From: Paraburkholderia nodosa DSM 21604
Lineage (GTDB): Bacteria > Pseudomonadota > Gammaproteobacteria > Burkholderiales > Burkholderiaceae
Direction of reading: 5' to 3'
DNA: 64,000 nt
Assembly: GCF_000519185.1 (NCBI RefSeq)
Contig: NZ_JAFA01000015.1
Location: 20,166 to 84,165, forward strand
Made by a program: the position numbers and the translations under genes. The notes under the pieces are model-generated. The model was not told the origin of the DNA. It made no database searches and saw only the letters and a list, made by a program, of their open reading frames with translations. Positions 18,088 through 28,849 of the stretch are shown here, piece after piece (positions within the stretch are counted from its first letter, which is position 1; the number at the start of each line of letters is the position of its first letter).

Positions 18088-19584
18088 TCAAAGCGTGCGC
18101 AGCAGCGTGGCGAGCGACGTCAGCGCGGTGTCGATACGCTCGGCGTCGACCCCGCCGTAACCGAACAGAAAACCGCTTTGCACAGGTGCTTCGAGATGAA
18201 ACGGCGCGAGCGGATGCAGGCCGATCGATGCGCGGCGCGCGGCCTGCGCGAGCGCGGCGGCGTCGAGCGGCGCGACGAGCCGTGCCGCCAGGTGCAACCC
18301 CGCCGTGTTCGGCATGACGGGTTCGAGCCACGGCGCAAGCGGTCCGCTCAGATGCGCGAGCAGCACGTCGCGGCGCTGCGAATACGTCTGATGCATGCGC
18401 CGCAAATGGCGCGCGAAATGGCCATTGAGCATGAAGTCGGCGAGCGCCGTCTGCGTGAGCACGCAGCCGTGGGCGTCGCCAATCTGCCGCGCGCGGGCGA
18501 GCGGCGCGGCCAGCGCGGCAGGCGGCACCATGTAGCCCACCCGCAGCTCGGGGAACATGGTCTTCGAAAACGTGCCGACGTAGGCCACGAGGCCGGCGTT
18601 GTCGAGGCTTTTGAGCGGCTCCATCGAGCGGCCCTCGAAGCGGTATTCGCAGTCGTAGTCGTCTTCGATTACGAGCGCGCCGCACGCCTGCGCCCATTCG
18701 AGCAGCGCGACGCGCCGTTCGAGACTCAGCGGCATGCCGAGCGGAAACTGGTGCGATGGCGTCACGTACACGAGCCGCGCCGCCTTCGGCAGCCGCGCGA
18801 CGACGAGCCCGTCGCGATCCACCGGCACCGGCACGACCTTCGCGCCCAATGCGGCAAAGACATCGCGCGCGGGCGGATAGCCCGGGTCCTCCACGGCGAC
18901 GACGTCGCCCGGTGTGAGTGTCACGCGCGCGAGCAGGTCGAGCGCCTGCTGCGCGCCTTGTGTGACGATCACGTCCTGCCAGTTGCCCTGCACCGCGCGG
19001 TTGAAGGCGAGATAGCGCGACACCGCGAGGCGCAGCTTCTCCTCGCCCGCGGGCTCGCGATACATGCCGTAACCGCGCACCTGCACGCGCAGCGCGTCGT
19101 TGATGCAGCGCCGCCAGATGTCGAAGGGAAAGCGCGACTTGTCGGTGACGCCGCCCGCGAAGTCGCAGGCGAGCCGCGTGTCGAGGCGCGGCAACGAGGC
19201 GTGCAGCGCCGCTGCTTGCGCCTGCCACCACGGCGTGGCCTGCGCCACGCGCGGCGCCTTCCCGGCATGCGCAGAAGTGATGGCAGCGGTGGCCGCGCGT
19301 ATCTGCGGATTCGGATGACCGCGCTCGCGCGCGGGCAGGCGTTCGAGGGTTTCGGCCACGAATGTGCCCGAGCCGCGCCGCGAGTTCAGATAGCCTTCGG
19401 CGAGCAGGCGTTCGAATACGTCGAGCGTGGTCTTGCGCGAAACGCCGAGCTGCAGGGCGAGATCGCGCGTGGACGGCAGGCGGGTGCCGCCGGCCAGACG
19501 GCCATCGACGATGCTGTCGCGCAGCTGGCGATAGATCTGGCCCGCGAGGTCGCGACGGCCCGACACGGTGACGTGGAGTTCCAT
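18088..19584 (-). CDS. MocR/PdxR-type regulator (GntR HTH fused to aminotransferase domain)
   Basis: A 498-residue chimera: N-terminal GntR winged HTH (GGTRLPSTRDLALQLGVSRK, about 32-51; EGYLNSRRGSGTFV) joined by a linker to a fold-type I aminotransferase-like domain. The PLP lysine is in GTFSKTMFPELRVGY and the PLP-stacking region in YVTPSHQFPLG. Such proteins use PLP as effector and usually control a divergent gene. The divergent neighbour is the AhpD-like gene at 19777, with 192 bases between the starts for a shared operator region. The start was chosen for full HTH coverage; longer frames upstream are shadows. Confidence 0.92.
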   Translation of the reverse strand: MELHVTVSGRRDLAGQIYRQLRDSIVDGRLAGGTRLPSTRDLALQLGVSRKTTLDVFERLLAEGYLNSRRGSGTFVAETLERLPARERGHPNPQIRAATAAITSAHAGKAPRVAQATPWWQAQAAALHASLPRLDTRLACDFAGGVTDKSRFPFDIWRRCINDALRVQVRGYGMYREPAGEEKLRLAVSRYLAFNRAVQGNWQDVIVTQGAQQALDLLARVTLTPGDVVAVEDPGYPPARDVFAALGAKVVPVPVDRDGLVVARLPKAARLVYVTPSHQFPLGMPLSLERRVALLEWAQACGALVIEDDYDCEYRFEGRSMEPLKSLDNAGLVAYVGTFSKTMFPELRVGYMVPPAALAAPLARARQIGDAHGCVLTQTALADFMLNGHFARHLRRMHQTYSQRRDVLLAHLSGPLAPWLEPVMPNTAGLHLAARLVAPLDAAALAQAARRASIGLHPLAPFHLEAPVQSGFLFGYGGVDAERIDTALTSLATLLRTL

Positions 19585-19776
19585 GATGATGCTGCAGGTA
19601 GCGTTCGACGGGAGTGAAAGTGGTCACCCGAAATATTGCCAGAATGGCTATGTGAACGCGCCAGCGCAACGCCTAAAGTGCACCTGTGATTACGCAGTTC
19701 GCAAGTCCAACGCATCGTTGTCCAACCTCGCTGTCGACGACAGCGCCACAAAATTCAACTCGATAGGTGAACGCTC

Positions 19777-20214
19777 ATGCAAGCACGTCTGGATTTCTAC
19801 AAGGCCAACCCGGAAGGCACGAAGGCCATGATTGCGCTCGAAGAGCGCGCGAGCAAAAGCTCGATCGAAAAGCCGCTCGCGGAACTGGTGCGCCTGCGCG
19901 CTTCGCAGATCAATGGCTGCGCCTATTGTGTCGACATGCACACCATTGATGCGCGTAAGGGCGGCGAAACCGATCGCCGGCTCGCCACGGTATCGGTGTG
20001 GCGCGAAACGCCGTTCTTCACCGAGCGCGAGCGCGCGGCGCTCGAATGGACCGAATCGGTCACGCTGCTCGCGCAAACGCACGTGCCCGACGACGTTTGG
20101 GAACGCGTGAAGCCGCATTTCAGCGATCAGGAGATCGCCGACCTCACGCTGCTGATCATCGCGATCAACGGCTGGAACCGCATCGCGGTGACGTTCCGCA
20201 AGATGCCGGCCTGA
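19777..20214 (+). CDS. Carboxymuconolactone decarboxylase / AhpD-like alkylhydroperoxidase
   Basis: A 145-residue small antioxidant-type protein. The CxxC motif with downstream His, CAYCVDMHT (about 48-56), is the redox centre of AhpD-like proteins; the helical CMD domain covers most of the sequence and ends in IAINGWNRIAVTFR. The family has alkylhydroperoxide or quinone-related disulfide chemistry in the cytosol. It is transcribed divergently from the MocR-type regulator, which is a common pairing in Burkholderiales and suggests direct control. A large hairpin follows the stop. Confidence 0.92.
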   Translation: MQARLDFYKANPEGTKAMIALEERASKSSIEKPLAELVRLRASQINGCAYCVDMHTIDARKGGETDRRLATVSVWRETPFFTERERAALEWTESVTLLAQTHVPDDVWERVKPHFSDQEIADLTLLIIAINGWNRIAVTFRKMPA

Positions 20215-20228
20215 GTTTGAAGCAGCCA

Positions 20229-20278
20229 ACGCGCCGCTTCAGTTGCCGCAAGTTAAGCGGCGGCTGAACGCGGCGCGT
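20229..20278 (+). terminator. Large nested hairpin after the AhpD-like gene
   Basis: ACGCGCCGCTTCAG pairs with CTGAACGCGGCGCGT (one bulge), enclosing a second stem GCCGC/GCGGC. It begins 14 bases after the stop. There is no T run, so it is either a Rho-assisted terminator or a 3'-stabilising structure. Confidence 0.55.
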
Positions 20279-20443
20279 GTCTCGTTCACTGAACGCTTTC
20301 CGATTGCGGCTCGCGCGTGCGCCGCTGGCAGTTTTTGCGTGGTTTTTGGCATGGTTGTGGACCGGGGCGAGATTACAGTGATTTCCGAATCATCGGCACA
20401 CTGTCGACCTTTGCGACAGTCCAACCTCGACCGGGAACCCCAC

Positions 20444-21127
20444 ATGGCACTGCAAATCGGATTTCTCGCATTTCCCAACGTTCAGCAGCTCGACCTGACC
20501 GGCCCGTACGACGTGCTCGCGTCGATGCCGGACAGCCAGGCGCGGCTCATCTGGAAGACGCGCGATCCGGTGCGCTCGAGCACCGGTCTCATGCTCACGC
20601 CCGACACGACCTTCGACGACTGCCCGCCGCTCGACGTGATCTGCGTGCCGGGCGGCAGCGGCGTCTCCCAGCTGATTCCCGACGACGAGACGCTCGCGTT
20701 CCTGCGCCGCCAGGCGAGCACGGCGCGCTACGTCACCTCGGTTTGCACGGGCGCGCTCGTGCTCGGCGCGGCCGGGCTGCTGCGCGGACGCCGCGCGACC
20801 ACGCACTGGGCCTTCCACGAACTGCTGGAGCCGCTCGGCGCGCTGCCCGTGAAAGCGCGCGTGGTGCGCGACGGGAACGTGCTGACCGGCGGCGGCATCA
20901 CTGCGGGTATCGATTTCGCATTGACGCTCGCCGCCGAGCTGATCGGCGACGAGGCCGCCCAGGCGCTCCAGCTCGAACTCGAGTACGCCCCCGCGCCGCC
21001 GTTCGATGCGGGCGACCCCGCCAGCGCGCCGCGTGTGATCGTGGAAAGGTTGCGCGCGCAGACAGCTGCGTCGCTCGCCGAGCGCGCGCGAGTAGTCGCA
21101 GCGGCGGCCGCGAAGCTCGGCGCCTGA
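20444..21127 (+). CDS. DJ-1/PfpI family protein, isonitrile hydratase-like
   Basis: A 227-residue flavodoxin-fold protein of the DJ-1/PfpI superfamily. The nucleophile elbow SVCTGALVLGAAGLLRGRRA (about 102-121) and the following THW are typical of isonitrile hydratase (InhA) and related hydro-lyases, as is the opening FLAFPNVQQLDLTGPYDVL. A longer frame from 20243 lacks homology-like sequence; ATG 20444 gives the standard N terminus. There is no AraC-type HTH, so it is an enzyme and not a GATase1-type regulator. The physiological substrate is unknown. Confidence 0.88.
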   Translation: MALQIGFLAFPNVQQLDLTGPYDVLASMPDSQARLIWKTRDPVRSSTGLMLTPDTTFDDCPPLDVICVPGGSGVSQLIPDDETLAFLRRQASTARYVTSVCTGALVLGAAGLLRGRRATTHWAFHELLEPLGALPVKARVVRDGNVLTGGGITAGIDFALTLAAELIGDEAAQALQLELEYAPAPPFDAGDPASAPRVIVERLRAQTAASLAERARVVAAAAAKLGA

Positions 21128-21299
21128 GTGCCCAGCGAGGCCGCCGGGGTCGCCGCTGCGGTTACCAGCAAGCCAGGGTCAGCGCTTGCTACCGTCTTTG
21201 GTGGGGATCGATTACATTGAGCAACGGGCGCGCCGCAGCCATGTGCGCCCGTCGTCCCAGCGCTGAGTAAGTCGTTCAAACCAATCATTAGGGGAATCA

Positions 21300-21632
21300 A
21301 TGCGCTCCACCACCAGCAAGCTGACTCTCGCCGCGGCTACCGCCGCATTCCTGATCGGCGTTGCCGCGCCGGCATTCGCGCAAACGGAAGCCAGCGCACC
21401 CGCCGCGGCCACGGCCTCGCAACCGCTCACCAAGGAACAGAAGGCGCAGGCAAAGGCTCAGGCCAAGGCGCAGCGCAAGGCCGAACGCAAGCAAGCCCGC
21501 GCGAAGAACAACGCCGAGCTGAAGAAGCTGGAAGACGCGGGCTACAAGCCGGCACTGAACGACCCGAACTATCCGCAGAACCTGCAGGACGCACAGAAGA
21601 AAGCTAACGCTGCTGCTGGCGCCAGCCAGTAA
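21300..21632 (+). CDS. Small secreted DUF4148-like protein
   Basis: A 110-residue precursor. Residues 1-27 are a signal peptide ending AFAQTE. The mature part is Ala/Lys-rich with a coiled stretch of KAQAKAQ-type repeats (about 45-70), then LKKLEDAGYKPALNDPNYPQ, which resembles the short motif of DUF4148 proteins common in Burkholderia. No catalytic motif is seen. It is probably periplasmic, with an unknown role. It is single and followed by a strong hairpin. Confidence 0.75.
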   Translation: MRSTTSKLTLAAATAAFLIGVAAPAFAQTEASAPAAATASQPLTKEQKAQAKAQAKAQRKAERKQARAKNNAELKKLEDAGYKPALNDPNYPQNLQDAQKKANAAAGASQ

Positions 21633-21647
21633 TTCGCATTGGCGGCC

Positions 21648-21679
21648 GTTTTAACCGGCTGTTTTGCCGGTTAAAACGC
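21648..21679 (+). terminator. 13-bp perfect stem-loop terminator-like element
   Basis: CGTTTTAACCGGC and GCCGGTTAAAACG are exact inverted repeats around the loop TGTTTT. It begins 15 bases after the DUF4148-like stop. The T-rich part lies inside the stem, so termination could work in either direction. Confidence 0.65.
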
Positions 21680-21925
21680 CTCCACCCTCAACTTGCCCGC
21701 ATCACCCGCAGCATGCTGCCACGCTGCCCTTCCCCCGCCTTCGCGCTCGCCCGCTCCCGCCGTACACACTAAACGCTTCATCAGTCGAATGGCAGTACCA
21801 TCCGCGAAGCGAATGCGCTGACTCGTTCGCAAGCCGCCACACCGCCGCTTTTCGACGCTGTATGCGCCCTGCCAGAAGCGACACGCGAGCCATGCCGCGT
21901 GCATGCCCAACATGGAGTCATCGCC

Positions 21926-23422
21926 ATGAACGCACCCCAGCCAGCCGCCAACGCGAGCGCCGCGCCGCAGAAAAAGGGCATACCTGTGGGCCTGATCGCG
22001 GGCGTGATCGCGCTCGTCGTCGTGCTTCTGCTGCCCCTGCCCGATAGCCTCCCGCCCGCCGGCCAGCGCATGCTCGCCATCCTCGCGTTCGCCGTGGTCG
22101 TGTGGCTCACCGAAGCCGTATCGTACGAAGCGAGTGCCATCATCATCACCTCGCTCATGGCGTTTCTCGTGGGCACCGCACCCACCATCGACAACCCCGC
22201 TGTCGATTACGGCACCAACAAAGCCATCAGCATGGCGCTCGCGGGCTTCTCCAATTCCGCGCTCGCGCTCGTGGCCGGCGCACTCTTTATCTCCGCGGCG
22301 ATGACCGTCACCGGACTCGACCGGCGCATTGCGCTCGTCACGCTCTCGCTGATCGGCACCACCACGCGGCGCATCCTGATCGGCGCGGTCGCCGTGACCA
22401 TCGTGCTCTCGCTCGTGGTGCCGAGCGCCACCGCGCGCAGCGCCTGCGTCGTGCCGATCATGGTGGGCGTGATCTCGGCGTTCGGCGTGGACAAGCGCTC
22501 GAACATCGCGGCGGGCATCATGATCGTGGTCGCGCAAGGCACCAGCATCTGGAACGTCGGCATCCAGACCGCCGCCGCGCAGAATCTGCTGACCGTGGGC
22601 TTCATGGACAAGATGCTCGGCGCGCGCGTCACGTGGCTCGACTGGCTCATTGCGGGTGCGCCCTGGGCGATCGTGATGTCGGCGGCGCTGCTCTTCATCG
22701 TGCTGAAGATGCTGCCGCCCGAAGCCGACGCGATCGCGGGCGGCAAGGAAGCTGTCGAAGCCTCACTGCGCGAACTCGGCCCCATGACGGGCCCGCAAAA
22801 ACGCCTGCTGGGGGTTTCCATCGGCCTGCTGCTGTTCTGGGCGACCGAAGGCAAGCTGCACCCGTTCGACACCACCTCGGTCACTTACGTGGGGCTCGTG
22901 CTGCTGCTGTTGCCGCGCTTTGGCGTGATGGACTGGAAGACCGTGCAAAGCCGCATTCCATGGGGCACGGTGATCGTGTTCGGCGTGGGCATCAGCCTCG
23001 GCACGGCGCTGCTCACGACGAAGGCGGGCCAATGGCTCGGCGACCTCGTCGCGCATCACACGGGGCTCGACACCGCCACCCCGTTCATGGCCTTCGCGAT
23101 TCTCTCGGCCTTCCTCATCCTCATCCACCTCGGTTTTGCGAGCGCAACGGCGCTCACCTCCGCGATGCTGCCGATTCTCGTGTCGGTGCTGCAGTCCATG
23201 CAGGGCGACTTCAACCGGCTCGGTCTCACCATGCTGCTCGGCTACGTCGTGAGCTTCGGCTTCATCCTGCCGATCAACGCGCCGCAAAACATGGTGTGCC
23301 TCGCCACCGAAACGTTTACGGCGAAGCAGTTTGCGCGCGTGGGCATCGTGCTGACCGTCGTCGGCTATGTGTTATTGCTGCTGTTCGCCGCGACGTGGTG
23401 GCGCTGGCTGGGCTGGATCTGA
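21926..23422 (+). CDS. DASS/SLC13-family anion:sodium symporter
   Basis: A 498-residue inner-membrane carrier for dicarboxylates or sulfate. It has about 11-12 membrane helices; the two conserved Ser-Asn-Thr-like regions appear as VVPSATARSACVVPIMVGV and FILPINAPQNMVCLATETFT, and AVVVWLTEAVSYEASAIIIT is the typical opening segment. GGAG at 21914-21917 supports ATG 21926. It is followed after 41 bases by an Ldh2-family dehydrogenase, which suggests that the imported substrate is a malate-like 2-hydroxy acid oxidised in the cytosol. Confidence 0.9.
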   Translation: MNAPQPAANASAAPQKKGIPVGLIAGVIALVVVLLLPLPDSLPPAGQRMLAILAFAVVVWLTEAVSYEASAIIITSLMAFLVGTAPTIDNPAVDYGTNKAISMALAGFSNSALALVAGALFISAAMTVTGLDRRIALVTLSLIGTTTRRILIGAVAVTIVLSLVVPSATARSACVVPIMVGVISAFGVDKRSNIAAGIMIVVAQGTSIWNVGIQTAAAQNLLTVGFMDKMLGARVTWLDWLIAGAPWAIVMSAALLFIVLKMLPPEADAIAGGKEAVEASLRELGPMTGPQKRLLGVSIGLLLFWATEGKLHPFDTTSVTYVGLVLLLLPRFGVMDWKTVQSRIPWGTVIVFGVGISLGTALLTTKAGQWLGDLVAHHTGLDTATPFMAFAILSAFLILIHLGFASATALTSAMLPILVSVLQSMQGDFNRLGLTMLLGYVVSFGFILPINAPQNMVCLATETFTAKQFARVGIVLTVVGYVLLLLFAATWWRWLGWI

Positions 23423-23463
23423 ACACTGCACCCGAACGCTGCACGGTTAGCAAGGAGCCGCTC

Positions 23464-24516
23464 ATGGAAGTCAAGATCGACGACGCACGCCGCTTCGCCA
23501 CGGCCGTGCTCACGCACGTCTCGGTGCCTGAAGACATCGCCGCCGACGTGGCCGACCATCTGATCGAATCCGACCGCGTGGGCTACGCGAGCCACGGCTT
23601 GTCGATCCTGCCCAACTACAAGCGCGTGCTGGCCGCGGGTTTCGTCAGCGCCGATGGTCGCGCGGAACGCGTAGTCGACCGCGGCAGCCTGATCGGCTAT
23701 GACGGCCACAGTGGCTTTGGCCAGCACATTGGCAAGGTCGTGATGGAAGACGCGATCGCTCGCGCGCACGAGCATGGCCAGTGCATCGTGACGCTGCGCC
23801 ATAGCCATCACCTGGGACGCATGGGCCACTACGGCGAAATGGTCGCGGCGCAGGGCTACGTGCTGCTCGCGTTCACCAACGTGGTGAACCGCGCGCCGAT
23901 CGTCGCGCCGTTCGGCGGACGCGAGCCTCGGCTCACGACCAACCCGCTGTGCTTCGCGGGCCCGCTGCCGGGCCGGCGGCCGCCCTTCGTGGTGGATATC
24001 GCCACGAGCGCCATTGCCGTGAACAAGGCGCGCGTGCTCGCCGAAAACGGCCTGCCGGCGCCCGACGGCTCGGTGATCGACGCGAACGGCCAGCCGAGCA
24101 CCGACCCGAACGTGCTGTTCGCCGATCCGCCGGGCGCGCTACTGCCGTTCGGCCTGCACAAGGGCTATGCGCTCGGGCTCGTGGCGGAACTGCTCGCGGG
24201 GGTGCTCTCGGGCGGCGGCACGATCCATCCGGACAACCCGCGCAACGGCGTCGCGACCAACAATCTGTTCGCGCTGGTGCTCGATCCGCAGGTGGATTTC
24301 AACACGACGTGGCGCTCGCAGGAGGTCGACTCGTTCCTCGACTATCTGCTCAGCTGTCCGCCGCAGGATCCGGCGCAGCCGGTGCAGTATCCGGGCCAAT
24401 ATGAGGCGGAGAATCGCGCACGGCATATGCAGACGATCGTTCTGCCCGACTCCGTAAGAAAGCCCTTCGCCGATATCGCAAACGAACTGGGCATCGCGCC
24501 GCTCACGGCGATTTGA
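23464..24516 (+). CDS. Ldh2-family (malate/L-lactate/L-sulfolactate) dehydrogenase
   Basis: A 350-residue NAD(P)-dependent 2-hydroxyacid dehydrogenase of the YlbC/YbiC fold, unrelated to classical MDH. Seen: the N-terminal helical part, RVGYASHGLSILPNYK with the catalytic His, GHSGFGQHIGKVVMEDAI, and LRHSHHLGRMGHYGEMVAAQ, and a substrate segment LPFGLHKGYALGLVAELLAG. The substrate may be malate, lactate, sulfolactate or ureidoglycolate and cannot be fixed from sequence alone. It is the second gene of a probable two-gene operon with the DASS transporter. Confidence 0.9.
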   Translation: MEVKIDDARRFATAVLTHVSVPEDIAADVADHLIESDRVGYASHGLSILPNYKRVLAAGFVSADGRAERVVDRGSLIGYDGHSGFGQHIGKVVMEDAIARAHEHGQCIVTLRHSHHLGRMGHYGEMVAAQGYVLLAFTNVVNRAPIVAPFGGREPRLTTNPLCFAGPLPGRRPPFVVDIATSAIAVNKARVLAENGLPAPDGSVIDANGQPSTDPNVLFADPPGALLPFGLHKGYALGLVAELLAGVLSGGGTIHPDNPRNGVATNNLFALVLDPQVDFNTTWRSQEVDSFLDYLLSCPPQDPAQPVQYPGQYEAENRARHMQTIVLPDSVRKPFADIANELGIAPLTAI

Positions 24517-24554
24517 AACCGGCTTGAAACGGTCCAACGCGTCGCCGGACACGC

Positions 24555-24591
24555 AAAAAAAGCCGCGCGAGCCCTTCGGGACTCGCGCGGC
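24555..24591 (-). terminator. Terminator of pobA (minus strand)
   Basis: GCCGCGCGAG and CTCGCGCGGC form a 10-bp perfect stem; on the minus strand it is followed by seven T. It lies 23 bases past the pobA stop and 38 past the convergent dehydrogenase stop, so it can serve both. Confidence 0.85.
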
Positions 24592-24613
24592 AATATCATT
24601 CGTTGCGCCTACC

Positions 24614-25879
<1,266 letters not shown>

Positions 25880-26022
25880 CTATCCCGATTTCGAATAACG
25901 CCACAGGCGCCAGCCGTCTCGTCAGCCCGTTGTGCGGAACGGAAATTGCTCATTGACACGCTTCGCCTGCGCCCCAGCTTCGCGCGCAGGCGCGCTCGTC
26001 GCCCATCAAAAACATCAAGGCC

Positions 26023-27858
26023 ATGTCTTTTCTGTTCCGCTCCCACACGCCCGCATCCGCCACGAAATCCCGCTCCATCCCGTTTGCCGCCACGCTCGCC
26101 GCTGCGTTGTGCCTCGCCTGGCCGCTCGCGCAAACCGCCCATGCCGCCGAGGCCTCAGCCTCCGCGAGCGCGCCGGCCAACGCGCAGGAATTACAAACGC
26201 CCGCGCGATCGGCAAAGCCGGTTCGCTCGCCAGCGCAGCATGACGCGGCAAAAGAGAGCCAGCCCGCCACGCCCGCCGACCTCTACGGCCGCCTCTATCA
26301 CGACGTGCAGCTCGCGCAGATCTTCCCCGACAGCAAGACGTTTGCCGATATGCTGCCCAACGAGCGCCCGGGCCAGATCACGGCGGCCTACGAGCGCTGG
26401 CGCCAGCAGCACGCGGGGTTGCACGACAACGCCGCGCGCAAGGCCGCGCTCACGCAGTTCGTGAACCAGTACTTCACGGCCCCGGCGCAAACTGAAGACC
26501 ACTACGTTTCCGATCCGAACCAGGATGTCGTCGGGCACATCGACACACTCTGGAACGTGCTGAGCCGCCGCCCCGACGCGAAGCCGGATCCGTATTCGTC
26601 GCTGCTGCCGCTGCCGTACGCGTACGTCGTGCCGGGCGGGCGCTTCAACGAAATCTACTACTGGGATTCGTACTTCATCATGCTCGGCCTGGAAGCCAGC
26701 GGCCGCCACGAACTCGCGCTCGACGAGCTGAACAACTTCGCCGCGCTGATCGACCGCTACGGCCATATCGCGAACGGCAATCGCACGTACTACCTGAGCC
26801 GCTCGCAGCCGCCGTTTTTCGCGCAGATGGTGAGCCTCGTCGCGGAAAAAGACGGCGACGCCGTGTACCTCCATTACCTGCCGCAACTGCGCAAGGAATA
26901 CGACTACTGGATGGCCGGCGCGCAGACGGTCAAGCCCGGCCACGCCGCGCGCCACCTCGTGCGCCTGCCCGACGGCACGCTGCTCAACCGCTACTGGGAC
27001 GCGCGCAACCGCCCGCGCGACGAGTCGTACCGCGAAGACATCCTCACCGCGCGCGCCACGCCGCAGCGCGATGCCTCCGACCTCTGGCGCAACCTGCGCG
27101 CGGGCGCGGAAACGGGCTGGGACTACAGTTCGCGCTGGCTCGCCGACGGCCACACGCTCTCGACCATCGACGTGACCTCGCTCGCGCCGGTGGACCTCAA
27201 CTCGCTGATGGTGATCCTCGAACGCACGCTCGCGAAGGCCTACGGCCTGAAGGGCGACGCGCGCGAGGCCGAACTGATGACGAAGCGCGCGCAACAACGC
27301 GCCGACGCCATCGACCGCGTGCTCTGGGATCCGCAATTGCACGCATACAGCGACTACGACTTCGCGCACCGCACGCTCACGCACCGGCTCACGGCGGCGA
27401 CCGTCTACCCGCTCTATGCAGGCGCCGCGACGAAGGCCCAGGCACAGGAAGTCGCCGCCGCGGTGCGCGCCGGACTGCTGCGCCCCGGCGGGCTCGCCAC
27501 CACCCAGGTCGCGACCGGCCAGCAATGGGACGAGCCGAACGGCTGGGCGCCGCTGCAGTATCTCGCGGTCATGGGGCTGCGCCGCTACGGCGAGCAGGAC
27601 CTGGCGCAGGAAATCGCCACGCGCTGGATCGCCACGAATCTCGCCTACTACACGCGCACGCACAAGCTCGTCGAGAAGTACGACGTGAGCGCGTCGGCCA
27701 CGAAGGCCTCGTCGGCGGGCGGCGGCGAATATCCGCTGCAGGACGGCTTTGGATGGACCAATGGCGTACTGCGCGTGCTGCTGCAGATGTATCCGCAGAC
27801 CGGCGCTGCGCAAGGCGCAGCCGCGGCGTCCGGCGCGGCTGCGGCCAGCGCGCCCTGA
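26023..27858 (+). CDS. treA: Periplasmic alpha,alpha-trehalase (GH37)
   Basis: A 611-residue precursor that hydrolyses trehalose to glucose outside the cytoplasm. A signal peptide ends near AHAAEA (about residue 44), then a low-complexity Ala/Ser linker. GH37 signatures are present: PGGRFNEIYYWDSYF (about 204-218) and QWDEPNGWAP (about 503-512). The catalytic Asp lies in GWDYSSRW and the catalytic Glu in GGGEYPLQDGFGW. An Ala-rich tail ends the protein. Length and motif order match E. coli TreA plus an extended N terminus. Confidence 0.95.
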   Translation: MSFLFRSHTPASATKSRSIPFAATLAAALCLAWPLAQTAHAAEASASASAPANAQELQTPARSAKPVRSPAQHDAAKESQPATPADLYGRLYHDVQLAQIFPDSKTFADMLPNERPGQITAAYERWRQQHAGLHDNAARKAALTQFVNQYFTAPAQTEDHYVSDPNQDVVGHIDTLWNVLSRRPDAKPDPYSSLLPLPYAYVVPGGRFNEIYYWDSYFIMLGLEASGRHELALDELNNFAALIDRYGHIANGNRTYYLSRSQPPFFAQMVSLVAEKDGDAVYLHYLPQLRKEYDYWMAGAQTVKPGHAARHLVRLPDGTLLNRYWDARNRPRDESYREDILTARATPQRDASDLWRNLRAGAETGWDYSSRWLADGHTLSTIDVTSLAPVDLNSLMVILERTLAKAYGLKGDAREAELMTKRAQQRADAIDRVLWDPQLHAYSDYDFAHRTLTHRLTAATVYPLYAGAATKAQAQEVAAAVRAGLLRPGGLATTQVATGQQWDEPNGWAPLQYLAVMGLRRYGEQDLAQEIATRWIATNLAYYTRTHKLVEKYDVSASATKASSAGGGEYPLQDGFGWTNGVLRVLLQMYPQTGAAQGAAAASGAAAASAP

Positions 27859-27957
27859 GGCGACGCCGCGAGCCCGCCGCGGCGCACGCCAGCGGCGCGC
27901 GGCGTACACTTTTTGCGCTACCACTGCGTAATCGTCGTGTTGCAACAGGAGCCACCC

Positions 27958-28641
27958 ATGCGCAACGAAACGGCCTTTTTGTTCGACCTCGACGGCACGC
28001 TCGTCGACAGCGTGTATCAGCACGTGCTCGCATGGAAGGAAGCGCTCGACGCGGACGGCATCGAGCTTTCGGTGTGGCGCATTCATCGGCGCATCGGCAT
28101 GAGCGGCGGGCTCTTCATGAACCAGTTGCTGCGCGAGACGCACGAGGCCCACGAGACGATCGCGCCCGAACGTATCGCACGCTTGCAAAAACTACACGCC
28201 GACGCCTATCGCCGCCACGCCGACCAGGTGCGCCCGCTGCCCGGCGCTCGCGCGCTGCTCGACGCCCTCAGCGCCGCGCAGGTGCCGTGGGCGATCGCCA
28301 CGAGCGGGCGGCTCGCCACGGCGTCCGTGAACTTGCAGGCGCTCGGCGTGGACCCGTCCGTCACGACCGTGGTCACGCGCGACGAAGTGCGCCACGCCAA
28401 GCCCGATCCGGATCTCTTCGTCGCCGCGGCGCTGCGGCTGAACGTGCCGATCGAGCGCTGCCTCGTGGTGGGCGACAGCGTCTGGGACATGCTCGCGGCC
28501 CAGCGCTGCCGCGCGCTCGGCATCGGCCTGCAGTCGGGCGGCTACGGCACCGAGGAACTGGAGCGTGCGGGCGCGCTGCGCGTGTACGAAGATCCCGCCG
28601 ACCTGCTCGGCCATCTCGACGAAGTCTGCGCGCGCGACTGA
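27958..28641 (+). CDS. HAD-superfamily phosphatase (Gph/beta-PGM-like)
   Basis: A 227-residue cytosolic phosphatase. HAD motif I is FLFDLDGTLVDS (nucleophile and acid Asp), motif II is the Ser in ATSGR, motif III is the Lys in HAKPDPDLF, and motif IV is VVGDSVWDM. A helical cap (about 15-85) is of subclass I as in phosphoglycolate phosphatases and phosphoglucomutases. ATG 27958 follows CAGGAG at ribosome-site spacing. It is 99 bases after treA on the same strand, so a role in sugar phosphate metabolism from trehalose is possible but not shown. Confidence 0.88.
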   Translation: MRNETAFLFDLDGTLVDSVYQHVLAWKEALDADGIELSVWRIHRRIGMSGGLFMNQLLRETHEAHETIAPERIARLQKLHADAYRRHADQVRPLPGARALLDALSAAQVPWAIATSGRLATASVNLQALGVDPSVTTVVTRDEVRHAKPDPDLFVAAALRLNVPIERCLVVGDSVWDMLAAQRCRALGIGLQSGGYGTEELERAGALRVYEDPADLLGHLDEVCARD

Positions 28642-28849
28642 GCGGCTGATCGCGCGGCTAATCGAGCTGATCGCGCGCGCCGCCCGCATGCGGCGCGAAA
28701 ATTGCGCAGCTCTCGAATGTGCGGTGCAGCATCGCCGCTGCGCCGCCCCGCCTCTGGCGCACGTCATGTACTGCATGTCGCGCGCCATCGGCGTATGCTG
28801 ACATAGGTCAATTCGACAACTCACCGGCCGGCTCCCGCCGCCTGCTGCG

